From JAYPHU01 sp038127535 (GTDB lineage Bacteria > Pseudomonadota > Alphaproteobacteria > Rhodospirillales > UBA2165): a stretch of 26,143 nucleotides of DNA. Made by a program: the position numbers and the translations under genes. Shown here in pieces: positions 1-8,270 of this stretch (position 1 is its first letter; each line of letters begins with the position of its first letter). The notes under the pieces are model-generated. The model saw only the letters and a list, made by a program, of their open reading frames with translations. It did not search any database and was not told the origin of the DNA. The stretch spans positions 1 through 26,143 of the forward strand of contig JAYPHU010000035.1 in NCBI GenBank assembly GCA_038127535.1. Direction: 5' to 3'.

Positions 1-128
1 TGGTGGCGCGCGGCGATGTCTGGCCGATCGTCAACGAAATCCGCCCCATGGAAGAGGCGGAGATCGTTCATGATCTGGTGGAAAAAGGCGAGGTAACCGG
101 CCGCGCCGCGATCATGATCGCGGAGTAG
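1..128 (+). CDS. Zinc-type alcohol dehydrogenase, C-terminal fragment (cut by window edge)
   Basis: Only the last 41 codons are present, read from base 3 and ending at TAG 126-128. The peptide runs ARGDVWPIVNEIRPMEEAEI and finishes with VEKGEVTGRAAIMIAE. The pattern 'leucine-valine, lysine-glycine, then GRA plus hydrophobics' is the usual last helix and strand of zinc-dependent medium-chain alcohol dehydrogenases, where the segment closes the Rossmann-type fold. No catalytic residues lie in the fragment, so substrate cannot be inferred. It is not in the same operon as the next dehydrogenase, which lies on the other strand. The family call comes from the C-terminal pattern alone. Confidence 0.6.
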   Translation, partial: VARGDVWPIVNEIRPMEEAEIVHDLVEKGEVTGRAAIMIAE

Positions 129-439
129 TGTTCCTTTATTGTGTCGTCATCCACGGGCTTGACCCGGGGACCCTGGTCTATCCATCTGCGTCGCCCCCGA
201 CTCGCGAAGCGACTGTCGGGGTCCATGCAACCCATGCCCATGGATACCCGACAGCCGCCCAAATGAATTGGGCGGGTCGGGCACGACGCGGTAGGTGATG
301 GAGAGAAGGGATACTTAACACGGGTACGCGGATCACTGCGCGGGCTTTACCCGTGCCGGTCCGCGCATGACTATAAAAAAAGCTCGGAGATGACAGATAG
401 AGATAATGGTCACGGGCCTGTAAGACCCCCTCCTCGGCA
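129..439. repeat. Intergenic palindromic repeat region
   Basis: No credible gene lies between the two dehydrogenases. From about 135 to 290 the DNA carries an alphaproteobacterial interspersed repeat type: GGCTTGACCCGGGGACC near 158, a CCCGAC...GTCGGG hairpin with inner TCGC/GCGA arms near 198-224, and a strong hairpin at 247-281 (CCCGA and CCGCCCAA paired with TTGGGCGG and TCGGG). A further inverted pair, ACGGGTA with TACCCGT, and CGCGGA with TCCGCG, lies at about 320-367. A reading frame on the minus strand here gives the arginine- and proline-rich peptide typical of translated repeats of this kind and is not a gene. The repeat may also stop transcription converging from both sides. Confidence 0.6.
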
Positions 440-1447
440 CTACCCTTCCAAAATCACCTTAAGGCGTTCATCGCTGGGCTCCATCAGCATCCGGATGGCG
501 GTGCCCAGTTCCGTATATGGCACTTCGTGGGTGATCAGACTGCCGAGATCAATCTTGCCGCTGTCGACCAGGTCAATGCCGGTGAGGAAGTCTTTACCCA
601 GAGCCGCGCGGGCGTTGATGATCTCCAACTCCTTGAAATAGAGATCATAGAACGGTAGCTCTCCCGCGCCGGAGGGATAAATCCCGAATGGTACGATGCG
701 CCCGCCGGCCCGTGCCAGGCCCATTGCCTCGCCGAGCACCGACAGATAGCCCACGCATTCGATGATGATGTCCGCGCCGACGCCGTCGGTGGCATCCAGC
801 ACCGCTTTCTTCGCCTCGTCACCGTGGGTGACCACGATATCCGCGCCCATGGAGTCCGCCAGCGCCCGTTTGTGAGCGTTACGGGAGACGCCGATGACCA
901 TGTCCGCGCCCAAAGCCGTGGCAAGCTGGATATGCATCAGGCCGGTGACGCCCAGACCCATCACCACCACGGACGAGCCGGGGCCGACCTGGCCTTTTTC
1001 CTGGCCGTGGATGACCGTGGTCAGCACCTGGATCGCCGCGCCGGTTTTGTTGTCGATGTCGTCGGGCAGGGCAAAAATATGGGAATTGGGCGCGATACAA
1101 TATTCGGCGAAGCCACCATTGGTCTCCCGGCCCATGATGCCGCCGTTGGAACAGATATTGGTCTCGCCGGCCAGACAGTGGGCGCATTCGCCGCAATAAA
1201 GCACCGGATCGATGAGCACGCGGGAACCGGTGGACAGATCCGTGTCGCCTTCGATCAGCTCGCCGACGATTTCATGGCCCATGATCAGCGGGTATTTGGC
1301 GGGAATGCCGCCGTCAAAAATCTTGGTGTCCGTGCCGCAGATACCGGCATGGGTCATACGCACGAGGACATTGCCGTCCGTTGCCTCAGGCTGATCGACA
1401 GTTTGCAGCGACACCTCGTTCGGTTTTTCCAACACCATGGCTTTCAT
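440..1447 (-). CDS. Zinc-dependent medium-chain alcohol/polyol dehydrogenase
   Basis: A 335-residue cytoplasmic NAD(P)-dependent dehydrogenase of the MDR superfamily, full length for the family. The catalytic zinc site is shown by HAGICGTDTK (Cys) and by MGHEIVGE (His and Glu). The structural zinc site is intact as C-x2-C-x2-C-x7-C in CGECAHCLAGETNIC. The cofactor-binding loop is VMGLGVTGLMH. The C-terminal half carries the usual AGGRIVPFGIY segment. The gene starts at an ATG divergent from the flavin oxidoreductase gene, with 157 bp between them that must hold promoters for both. The family oxidises primary or secondary alcohols or polyols; the substrate is not readable from the sequence. 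Confidence 0.88.
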   Translation of the reverse strand: MKAMVLEKPNEVSLQTVDQPEATDGNVLVRMTHAGICGTDTKIFDGGIPAKYPLIMGHEIVGELIEGDTDLSTGSRVLIDPVLYCGECAHCLAGETNICSNGGIMGRETNGGFAEYCIAPNSHIFALPDDIDNKTGAAIQVLTTVIHGQEKGQVGPGSSVVVMGLGVTGLMHIQLATALGADMVIGVSRNAHKRALADSMGADIVVTHGDEAKKAVLDATDGVGADIIIECVGYLSVLGEAMGLARAGGRIVPFGIYPSGAGELPFYDLYFKELEIINARAALGKDFLTGIDLVDSGKIDLGSLITHEVPYTELGTAIRMLMEPSDERLKVILEG

Positions 1448-1604
1448 ATGCGGCTTCCTAACTTTCTGACGGGCTTAATTTCGGCGACACTCTATAAGAC
1501 AGGACCGTAAATCCCAAGACACTAGCAAGTGATAGGCCGCAATTACGGGAATTGATTTTCGGCGTCCAAGCGTTAGAACTATTGGACATCAGGGAGGCTT
1601 GATT

Positions 1605-2657
1605 ATGGAATACGGTGTTCAGTTTTTCCCCGACGTGGGGCCGTCGGTCAAATCGGCGGAACAGTACTGGGCGGAATGCCTGGAACTAGTCGATTTGTTC
1701 GACGAGCTCGGCTACACCCATGCGCGGACGGTCGAGCACCATTTCCAGGATTACGGCGGCTATTCGCCGGCCCCTCACGTGTTTCTATCCGCCGCCTCCC
1801 AACGCACCAAGAAAGCCAGGCTCATCACCGGCGCAGTGCTGCCTATCTTCAACCACCCGCTGAAAATCGCCGGTGAGATCGGCATGCTGGATGCGATTTC
1901 CGGTGGCCGGCTGGAATGCGGGTTCGGCCGGGCCTTCCTGCCGTCCGAGTTCGAGGCCTTCGGCCGGGACTTCGATGAATCCAAGGCGCGGTTCGCCGAA
2001 GGCCTGGAACAGGTGAAGATGTTGCTGGAACAGGAAAACGTCACCAGCGACGGTGAATTCCACAGTTTCAAGGACGTGACCGTGCTGCCGCGCCCGACGC
2101 AACAGCCCCGCCCGCCCTTCTGGATCGCAGCCATCATTTCGCCCGACAGTTTCGAAGCCGCCGGCCGGCAGGGTCACAACCTGATGTCCATCCCGCTCAC
2201 CGGCGGCAAGATGGAAGAGCTGTTTAAGATTTACCGCCAGGCCTGGAAAGACGCCGGACACCACGGCAACGGCCGGATCATGCTGGCGCACCATATGCTG
2301 TGCCACGAGGACGACGCGACCGCGTTCGAGCTCGCCAAGCCGCCCCTGGAACGCTATCTCAAATCCCTGGTCGACGCCGCGTCAAGTTGGATGGACGGCA
2401 CCGGCTCCAATGACTATCCGGGCTACGACAAAATTATCGAGATGTTGTCCAAGGAAACCGTCGACGGACAGATGGAGAAATGCTCCGCCCTCATCGGCTC
2501 GCCGGAGAAAATCACCGAGCAGCTAAAAGAATATGAGGAAATTACCGGCGGCTACGAAGTGTGTTCCGTCCAAGTGAACTTCAACGACATTTCCACCGAC
2601 GTTGCCGAAAATTCCATGCGGCTGTTCGCCGAAAAGGTGATGCCGAACTTCAGCTAG
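1605..2657 (+). CDS. LLM-class (luciferase-like) flavin-dependent oxidoreductase
   Basis: A 351-residue member of the bacterial luciferase-like monooxygenase family (FMN/F420 TIM barrel). Family features are the N-terminal strand MEYGVQFFPD, the DELGYTHARTVEHHF segment, the long ARLITGAVLPIFNHPLKIA strand and helix, SGGRLECGFGRA, and RPPFWIAAIISPDSF before the C-terminal helices. The ATG at 1605 is chosen over the in-frame TTG at 1599 because AGGGAGG at 1591-1597 gives a 7-base spacing to the ATG and would overlap the TTG start. The stop overlaps the stop region of the convergent marR-type gene by 8 bp. Members oxidise diverse substrates with a partner flavin reductase; none is adjacent. A role in the same peripheral catabolism as the MarR neighbour is inference. 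Confidence 0.88.
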   Translation: MEYGVQFFPDVGPSVKSAEQYWAECLELVDLFDELGYTHARTVEHHFQDYGGYSPAPHVFLSAASQRTKKARLITGAVLPIFNHPLKIAGEIGMLDAISGGRLECGFGRAFLPSEFEAFGRDFDESKARFAEGLEQVKMLLEQENVTSDGEFHSFKDVTVLPRPTQQPRPPFWIAAIISPDSFEAAGRQGHNLMSIPLTGGKMEELFKIYRQAWKDAGHHGNGRIMLAHHMLCHEDDATAFELAKPPLERYLKSLVDAASSWMDGTGSNDYPGYDKIIEMLSKETVDGQMEKCSALIGSPEKITEQLKEYEEITGGYEVCSVQVNFNDISTDVAENSMRLFAEKVMPNFS

Positions 2658-3120
2658 CGCCGCCGTCTTCTTCGCTTGCCAGAATTTTAAGCGCCTGCAT
2701 AAAGGGCGCGTGAAGCTTCGCCGGCAAACGTTTGAAAATCTCCGCCTCTTGCGCCTGCACGCCGGATAACGCCTCTTTCAGCGCCGCCTCACCCGCGTCC
2801 GTGGCATAGAGGTTCGCCGTCCGGTCATCGCCGTCTTCCTTGCGCCGCTCCAACAGCCCCCGCTTTTCGAGGCGGTCGACAACATCCGAAATGGTGGAGC
2901 GGTCCATCCTCACCAGCGGCATATAGTCCACTTGATGCAGGCCGGGGTTTTGATAGACGCTGATCAACAGCGCGAACTGCCGGGGCCGGAGATCGCGCCC
3001 GGCGTATGTTGCGAAGGTCGCCACCCCGAATTGCTGGGCCCGGCGCAACAGGTGCCCGGGATTCTCGGCCAGCTTGTAAGAGTCCAGATCGGCTTTGTCG
3101 TTCGGCGGTTTGGTGCTCAT
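2650..3120 (-). CDS. MarR-family transcriptional regulator
   Basis: A 156-residue winged helix-turn-helix protein of normal MarR length. The N-terminal dimerisation helix is followed by LRPRQFALLISVYQNPG, then the recognition region MDRSTISDVVDRLEKRGLLE, and the wing RRKEDGDDRTANLYATDAG, which has the family's conserved Asp-Arg pair. The C-terminal helix completes the dimer interface. MarR proteins usually repress nearby genes and release DNA when a small phenolic or similar ligand binds. The gene is convergent with the flavin oxidoreductase (8 bp overlap) and divergent from selD (144 bp gap), so the likely targets are itself and one of the neighbouring oxidoreductases. That assignment is inferred. 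Confidence 0.88.
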   Translation of the reverse strand: MSTKPPNDKADLDSYKLAENPGHLLRRAQQFGVATFATYAGRDLRPRQFALLISVYQNPGLHQVDYMPLVRMDRSTISDVVDRLEKRGLLERRKEDGDDRTANLYATDAGEAALKEALSGVQAQEAEIFKRLPAKLHAPFMQALKILASEEDGGAS

Positions 3121-3264
3121 GAAACGAGCCTACTGAATCCCCGTTTGCGCCGCAATCGGCCTCGCAACGCACCCAATTGCACCCGGCTTGCGATATTCGT
3201 TATTTTCAATCCGGGGCGGGACCCTCTAAGATAGCCGCAGTATTTAGAACGATGGAGAACAGTC

Positions 3265-4311
3265 ATGGACGGCGATTTGGTCCGCCTGACCGAGCTTAGC
3301 CACGGCGGCGGCTGAGGCTGCAAAGTAGCACCGTCGGTGCTCAACGAAATGCTGGAAAAACTGCCGCCGCAAGCGGCCAACCCTGCGCTGCTGGTCGGCT
3401 ACGAGACCGGCGACGACGCGGCTGTCTATAAGATCAATGATGAGCAGGGCATTGTCGCTACGACGGACTTCTTCATGCCCATCGTCGACGACCCATTCGA
3501 GTTCGGCCGGATCGCCGCGACCAATGCGCTGTCGGATGTTTATGCCGTCGGCGGCAAGCCGATCATGGCGCTGGCCATCGCCGGCTTCCCCATGGACAAA
3601 ATGACGCAAGAGCAAGTGCAGAAAATCCTGGCGGGCGGCGCCAAAGCCTGCGCCGACGCGGCCACGCCCATCGCCGGCGGCCACACCATCGACGCTCCGG
3701 AACCAATCTATGGTCTGGCGGTCATCGGCCTGGTGCACCCGGACAAGATCAAGCGCAATGTGGACGCGCAGGACGGCGACGTGCTGATCCTGGGCAAGGG
3801 CCTGGGCGTTGGCATCCTCGGTAATGCGCTCAACAAGAACGAGCTCGACCCAGAGGGGTATGCCCAGATGCTGGAGAGCACCACCAAGCTGAATTCCATC
3901 GGCGCTGACCTAGCGGAGATGGAGGGGGTCAACGCGGTGACCGACATCACCGGATTCGGCCTGATCGGGCACCTGTTGGAGCTTTGCGAGGGCGCGAACT
4001 TGGCCTCCACGGTGGAATGGGACAAACTGCCGATCCTGCCGACGGCATTGGGCTATGCACAGAACGGCTACAACACCGGTGCGGCCAACCGCAACTGGGC
4101 CAGCTTCGGCGACAATGTCTCCGTGCCCGATGGGATGGAGCAGTGGCAGAAGAATATGCTGGCCGATCCGCAGACGTCGGGCGGGCTGATGGTCACTTGT
4201 CACGCCGACCGCGCCGGGCAAGTGCTGAGCCTATTCCACGAGCAGGGGTATTCTTACGCGAGCGTCGTCGGGTCAATGACATCGGACGAGCCGCATCTCA
4301 GCGTGATTTAA
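3265..4311 (+). CDS. selD: Selenide, water dikinase; selenocysteine-containing (TGA at codon 17)
   Basis: SelD makes selenophosphate from selenide and ATP, the selenium donor for selenocysteine and for selenouridine in tRNA. The frame opens at ATG 3265, after GGAG at 3254-3257, and has one in-frame TGA at 3313-3315. With TGA read as Sec the N-terminus is LTELSHGGG-Sec-GCK, matching E. coli SelD around catalytic Cys17 and Lys20; Sec is residue 17 and Lys is residue 20 here. The protein is then 348 residues, the family's normal length. Downstream come the ATP-binding segments with GDDAAVY, TTDFFMPIVDDPFEFGRIAA and NALSDVYAVGGKP, then DPQTSGGLM near the end. Starting at the downstream GTG 3337 would remove the active site. 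A bSECIS-like hairpin follows the TGA. The stop overlaps the convergent scaffold gene by 3-4 bp. Confidence 0.95.
3313..3341 (+). promoter_or_regulatory. Sec-specifying TGA and bSECIS-like hairpin in selD
   Basis: The TGA at 3313-3315 is followed by a perfect 6-bp stem, AGCACC (3327-3332) paired with GGTGCT (3336-3341), closing a 3-base loop GTC. The loop begins 17 bases after the TGA and has G as its first base. Bacterial SECIS elements are known to be short hairpins just downstream of the UGA, with the loop roughly 16-37 bases away and a conserved G among the first loop bases, where SelB binds. The element is part of the coding sequence. Confidence 0.82.
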
Positions 4312-4727
4312 CCGCTCCCCAATCCCTTCAGGACCGCGTCGAACGGCAGCAGGATCGCGCCGTGGCGGGGCTTGGCGTTTTTGGCGGGCTGCAGGGCGCT
4401 CAGGTCCGACCACTCGCCGCCGGGCGGCGGGCCGCCCTCCGTCAGCATGGCGGCCAACTGATACCGCACCTGTTGAATGGCCGCGGCGTCCTTGCCGATC
4501 ACCTGCGCTGCAACGACGGAGGCCGCGGCCTGCCCAAGGGCGCAGGCCTTGATGGTCTGGCCATAATCGCTGACCCGCCCGCCATCAATCTTTAGGTCCA
4601 CCTCGATGGTTGAACCGCAGAGTGGGCTTCGCAACTCCACATGGGCGTCCGCGTCCGCCAGTGGATCAATCCGGGAGATATAGGCGGCGAGCCGCAAGAC
4701 ATCCTTGTTGTAAATTTCGTCAATCAT
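4308..4727 (-). CDS. IscU/NifU-type iron-sulfur cluster assembly scaffold-like protein
   Basis: A 139-residue small protein of the IscU/SufU-like fold. The start is the ATG at 4727 (MIDEIYNKDV). Longer upstream readings would run into queA on the other strand. Visible family segments are RSPLCGSTIEVDLKIDGGRV and IKACALGQAAASVVAAQVIG, which match the first and second cysteine motifs of the scaffold fold. Only two cysteines exist (Cys37 and Cys62). The third cluster ligand is missing: the C-terminal segment reads PRHGAILLPFDAVL. The usual Asp after the first Cys-Gly is Ser. These changes are consistent with a divergent alphaproteobacterial subgroup. Whether it still carries a cluster is open. 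It is divergent from queA, with 60 bp between starts. Confidence 0.75.
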   Translation of the reverse strand: MIDEIYNKDVLRLAAYISRIDPLADADAHVELRSPLCGSTIEVDLKIDGGRVSDYGQTIKACALGQAAASVVAAQVIGKDAAAIQQVRYQLAAMLTEGGPPPGGEWSDLSALQPAKNAKPRHGAILLPFDAVLKGLGSG

Positions 4728-4787
4728 GGAAATAAGATATCCTGCCCGTTGATTGCCCGCAAACCCGCCATCCGCTAAGACAGCGCC

Positions 4788-5830
4788 ATGAAAGTCAGCG
4801 ACTTTGATTTCGAGCTGCCGGACAGCCGGATCGCCCAGCACCCTGCTGAACCCCGGGATTCGGCGCGCTTGCTGCACGTCGCGGAGGCGCTGAACGATTG
4901 GCATATCCCGGACCTGCCGCGCCTGCTCAATCCGGGTGATCTGATGGTGTTCAACAACACCAAGGTCATCCCGTCCCGCCTATCTGGTATTCGGCGGCGC
5001 ACCGATGGGGAGGCCCGGATCGAGGTCACCCTGCACAAGGCCGAAAGCGAGACCACATGGTGGGCCTTTGCCCGGCCCGCCAAGCGCCTGAAGCCCGGAG
5101 ATGTGATCGCCTTTGCCGACGGATTCGCCGCCGCCGTCGAGGATCGGAAGGACGGAGAGGTGCTACTCTCCTTCGATACAGACGCCGCCGGTTTCCGCCA
5201 AGGCCTGCTCGCCCACGGGCTGATGCCCTTGCCGCCGTATATCAAGCGTTCCGCCTCGGGTGACCGGACCGATCATCAAAACTACCAAACGCTCTTCGCC
5301 GCTAAGGAAGGCGCCGTCGCCGCGCCGACCGCCGGGCTCCATTTCACCGATGGGGTGATGGCCGCGCTTGAGACCGCGGGCGTCCGCGCCGCTTTTGTCA
5401 CTCTGCATGTGGGGGCCGGCACGTTTCTCCCGGTGAAGGTGGAGGACACCGACGATCATGTCATGCACGCGGAATGGGGCGAGCTGGATCAGGCGACGGC
5501 TGATCTTGTCAACGAGACTCACAGAAACGGCAGGCATGTGATCGCCACCGGCTCCACCTCGCTTCGGCTGTTGGAGACGGCGGCCGGCGACGATGCACAA
5601 GTCCGCCCCTTTACCGGGGAGACGGATATCTTTATTACGCCGGGGTACCGTTTTAACGCCGTGGACCGGATGTTTACCAACTTCCATCTACCCAAATCGA
5701 CGCTGTTTATGCTGGTCGCCGCCTTTGCCGGGCTGGACCGGATGCGCGGCGCCTATGCCCACGCCATCGACCAGGGCTACCGGTTTTTCTCCTACGGCGA
5801 TGCGTGCCTGCTGGATAAGGCCGACGGGGC

Positions 5831-5834
<4 letters not shown>
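4788..5834 (+). CDS. queA: S-adenosylmethionine:tRNA ribosyltransferase-isomerase
   Basis: A 348-residue QueA, full length. It transfers and isomerises the ribosyl part of SAM onto preQ1 in tRNA to make epoxyqueuosine, acting on the anticodon wobble base of GUN tRNAs in the cytoplasm. Recognisable family blocks are the N-terminal FDFELPDSRIAQHPAEPRDS, LMVFNNTKVIPSRL, LMPLPPYIKR, GAVAAPTAGLHFT, VTLHVGAGTFLPVK, GTTS-like ATGSTSLRLLE, and FITPGYRFNAVDRMFTNFHLPKSTLFMLVAAF. The ATG lies in a short divergent gap with the scaffold gene. Its stop overlaps the start of tgt by 4 bases (ATGA), the usual sign of translational coupling, and the two enzymes belong to the same pathway. Confidence 0.97.
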
Positions 5835-6961
<1,127 letters not shown>

Positions 6962-6973
6962 GGCGGGAACGGC

Positions 6974-7645
6974 TTACAGCCCTCGCACGTCGGGCACGGT
7001 CTTGAGCATCCGGCGTAGCACATCATCGATCATCGACGGCACCTGATCCGTATTACCTCGGGCGCGCGCGGCCCGGATCATCGCGCCGCCCAGGGCCAGA
7101 GGCGAGATCGGCAATCCGCCATCGCCCCGGGTCGTCTGGTGTGACCCGCGCCAGAGGATATCTTCCCGTTCAACGCCGGTCAGCGTGAGAGACAAGCCGA
7201 TGTTCGGGCCGGCCCAGATCAAGGCGAAGGATTCCTCGACAGGGTCCACGGTTGGTCCGACGAAATGCCCGCATCGCATCCGGCTTGCATAGTGCCGCCG
7301 GTCACCGGGGTGGGACAGATTAAACGCCAGCCGCCGGGTTAGGCGTTGGCGGCCAAACGGGCCGATCACCCTCTCCACCTTGCCGGAAAAATGCCGGGCC
7401 GCCGCCCGCGCCACCTGCTCTTTGAACCCGGCGGGTCCCGCCCGTTGAACAGAGAGAACGGTGGTGCAGCGCGGCGGATCGCGATAGAACCTATCCCTTA
7501 CGTCGAACCGTACCTGGCGCTCAAAGGCCTGGGTCTTTTCGCCGCCGCTGTCGTAGGCGGAATGGGTTGTCCGCACGCAGCCGCTAAGCAGACATAGCGA
7601 CATTAGCGCAATCAGGATGAGCTTATTGACCGCCCACCCCGGCAC
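6974..7645 (-). CDS. Putative outer-membrane or periplasmic lipoprotein, unknown function
   Basis: A 223-residue protein starting at GTG 7645. The N-terminus has a short charged segment, a hydrophobic stretch (LILIALMSLCLL) and a lipobox LLSGC with Cys at residue 23, so it should be exported by Sec, cleaved by signal peptidase II and lipidated. The mature part is arginine-rich with no domain I recognise. The start lies 23 bp inside the end of the small upstream ORF, which suggests a two-gene transcript. The gene is convergent with tgt. The GTG start is chosen because it gives a signal peptide of normal length; the internal ATG would leave too short an N-region. Confidence 0.72.
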   Translation of the reverse strand: MPGWAVNKLILIALMSLCLLSGCVRTTHSAYDSGGEKTQAFERQVRFDVRDRFYRDPPRCTTVLSVQRAGPAGFKEQVARAAARHFSGKVERVIGPFGRQRLTRRLAFNLSHPGDRRHYASRMRCGHFVGPTVDPVEESFALIWAGPNIGLSLTLTGVEREDILWRGSHQTTRGDGGLPISPLALGGAMIRAARARGNTDQVPSMIDDVLRRMLKTVPDVRGL

Positions 7646-7829
7646 CGGACTTGAGCTGATAGGTCACCCAGCCGGCGGGTTTCCTGCCATTCAGACGCCA
7701 GTCTCCGACCAGAAGCCGCAGTCCGTCCAGCCGGTATCGGGCCCGCACCGTTTTCAGCCGCGCTGCTTTTCCGCCGGCCAATTGCACCAGTCCGCCCAGT
7801 AACGCGCCGTCGACCCGCCGAGGGAACAA
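7623..7829 (-). CDS. Small hypothetical protein upstream of the lipoprotein gene
   Basis: An open frame on the minus strand of at least 68 codons from TTG 7829, open back to a TGA near 7936, so the true start may lie further upstream. I do not recognise the product; it is basic, with segments such as ARYRLDGLRLLVGDWRL. It overlaps the lipoprotein start by 23 bp, which is typical of coupled genes and is the main reason to keep it. No strong ribosome site precedes the TTG, and the frame is close to a terminator hairpin at 7945-7972. It could equally be the decayed 3' part of an older gene. Confidence 0.3.
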   Translation of the reverse strand: MFPRRVDGALLGGLVQLAGGKAARLKTVRARYRLDGLRLLVGDWRLNGRKPAGWVTYQLKSGAGVGGQ

Positions 7830-7940
7830 CCGGACCGTGGTTCCGGATGTCAGACCTGCGTGCTTTCGGCGAGGCTTGGCGGCCGGCGCGCCCGACCGAT
7901 ATCTCTCCCTTAAATGGGAACCAATGTCAGGAATTCAAAC

Positions 7941-7972
7941 AAAAAAATGGGACCGTTTGACCGGTCCCATTT
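7941..7972 (-). terminator. Intrinsic terminator, strongest on the minus strand
   Basis: A perfect 11-bp stem pairs 7945-7955 with 7962-7972 around a six-base loop. On the minus strand it is followed by a run of seven T (complement of 7941-7947), the standard intrinsic signal. On the plus strand the tail is only TTAGTTTAG, so weaker termination is possible there too. It separates the candidate small RNA from the lipoprotein genes. Confidence 0.8.
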
Positions 7973-8171
7973 AGTTTAGTCGATGAGGTATCAAAGGAAG
8001 GAATGCGAGATCCTTGAGCTGAAATTCAGCCATACCCCATCGAGCCCCAAACTGATGGCCAAAATTTGATCTTTCGAACAACAATCGGGCGGAAACTCAA
8101 AGTTCCTGCCGTTAGGCGTCAATAAGTCAAGATACAGTAAACACCATCCGTGTATCAAGAAGACTAACGGG
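7941..8171 (-). ncRNA. Candidate structured small RNA ending in an intrinsic terminator
   Basis: This stretch has no plausible gene but folds strongly. Read on the minus strand, 5' to 3', it holds a hairpin closed by CCGTTAG (8109-8115) and CTAACGG (8164-8170) with an inner GATACA/TGTATC stem (8131-8136, 8151-8156); a 9-pair hairpin with one mismatch at 8089-8109; a three-way junction with an 11-pair outer stem with one mismatch (7981-7991 with 8032-8042) and two arms (AAGGA/TCCTT and GCTGA/TCAGC); and a perfect 11-bp terminator followed by seven T. A possible promoter lies just upstream (TTGTCA as the complement of 8196-8201, a weak -10 at 8174-8179), which would start the transcript at the first stem. 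I do not recognise it as 6S, SRP RNA, RNase P RNA or tmRNA. Confidence 0.55.
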
Positions 8172-8270
8172 GTGCATTAGATATTTAAATCGATGTGACA
8201 AATGCTTTCCTTCATGTGAATAGCTGTTTCAATGCGAGGCAACGGAGGTTCATCACGCATGTAAAAACAT

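Noticed and set aside
824..1510. Long plus-strand frame opposite the zinc dehydrogenase
   Set aside because: It is the antisense shadow of a well-conserved gene, rich in His, Gly and Asp, with no family match.
3337..4311. selD starting at GTG 3337
   Set aside because: It removes the active-site Sec/Cys17 and Lys20 and the first 24 residues. The upstream frame with TGA has a ribosome site, the conserved motif and a SECIS-like hairpin.
7941..8171. 6S RNA, SRP RNA, tmRNA or RNase P RNA
   Set aside because: None of their conserved sequences or overall shapes could be found; the fold is a chain of separate hairpins and a three-way junction.
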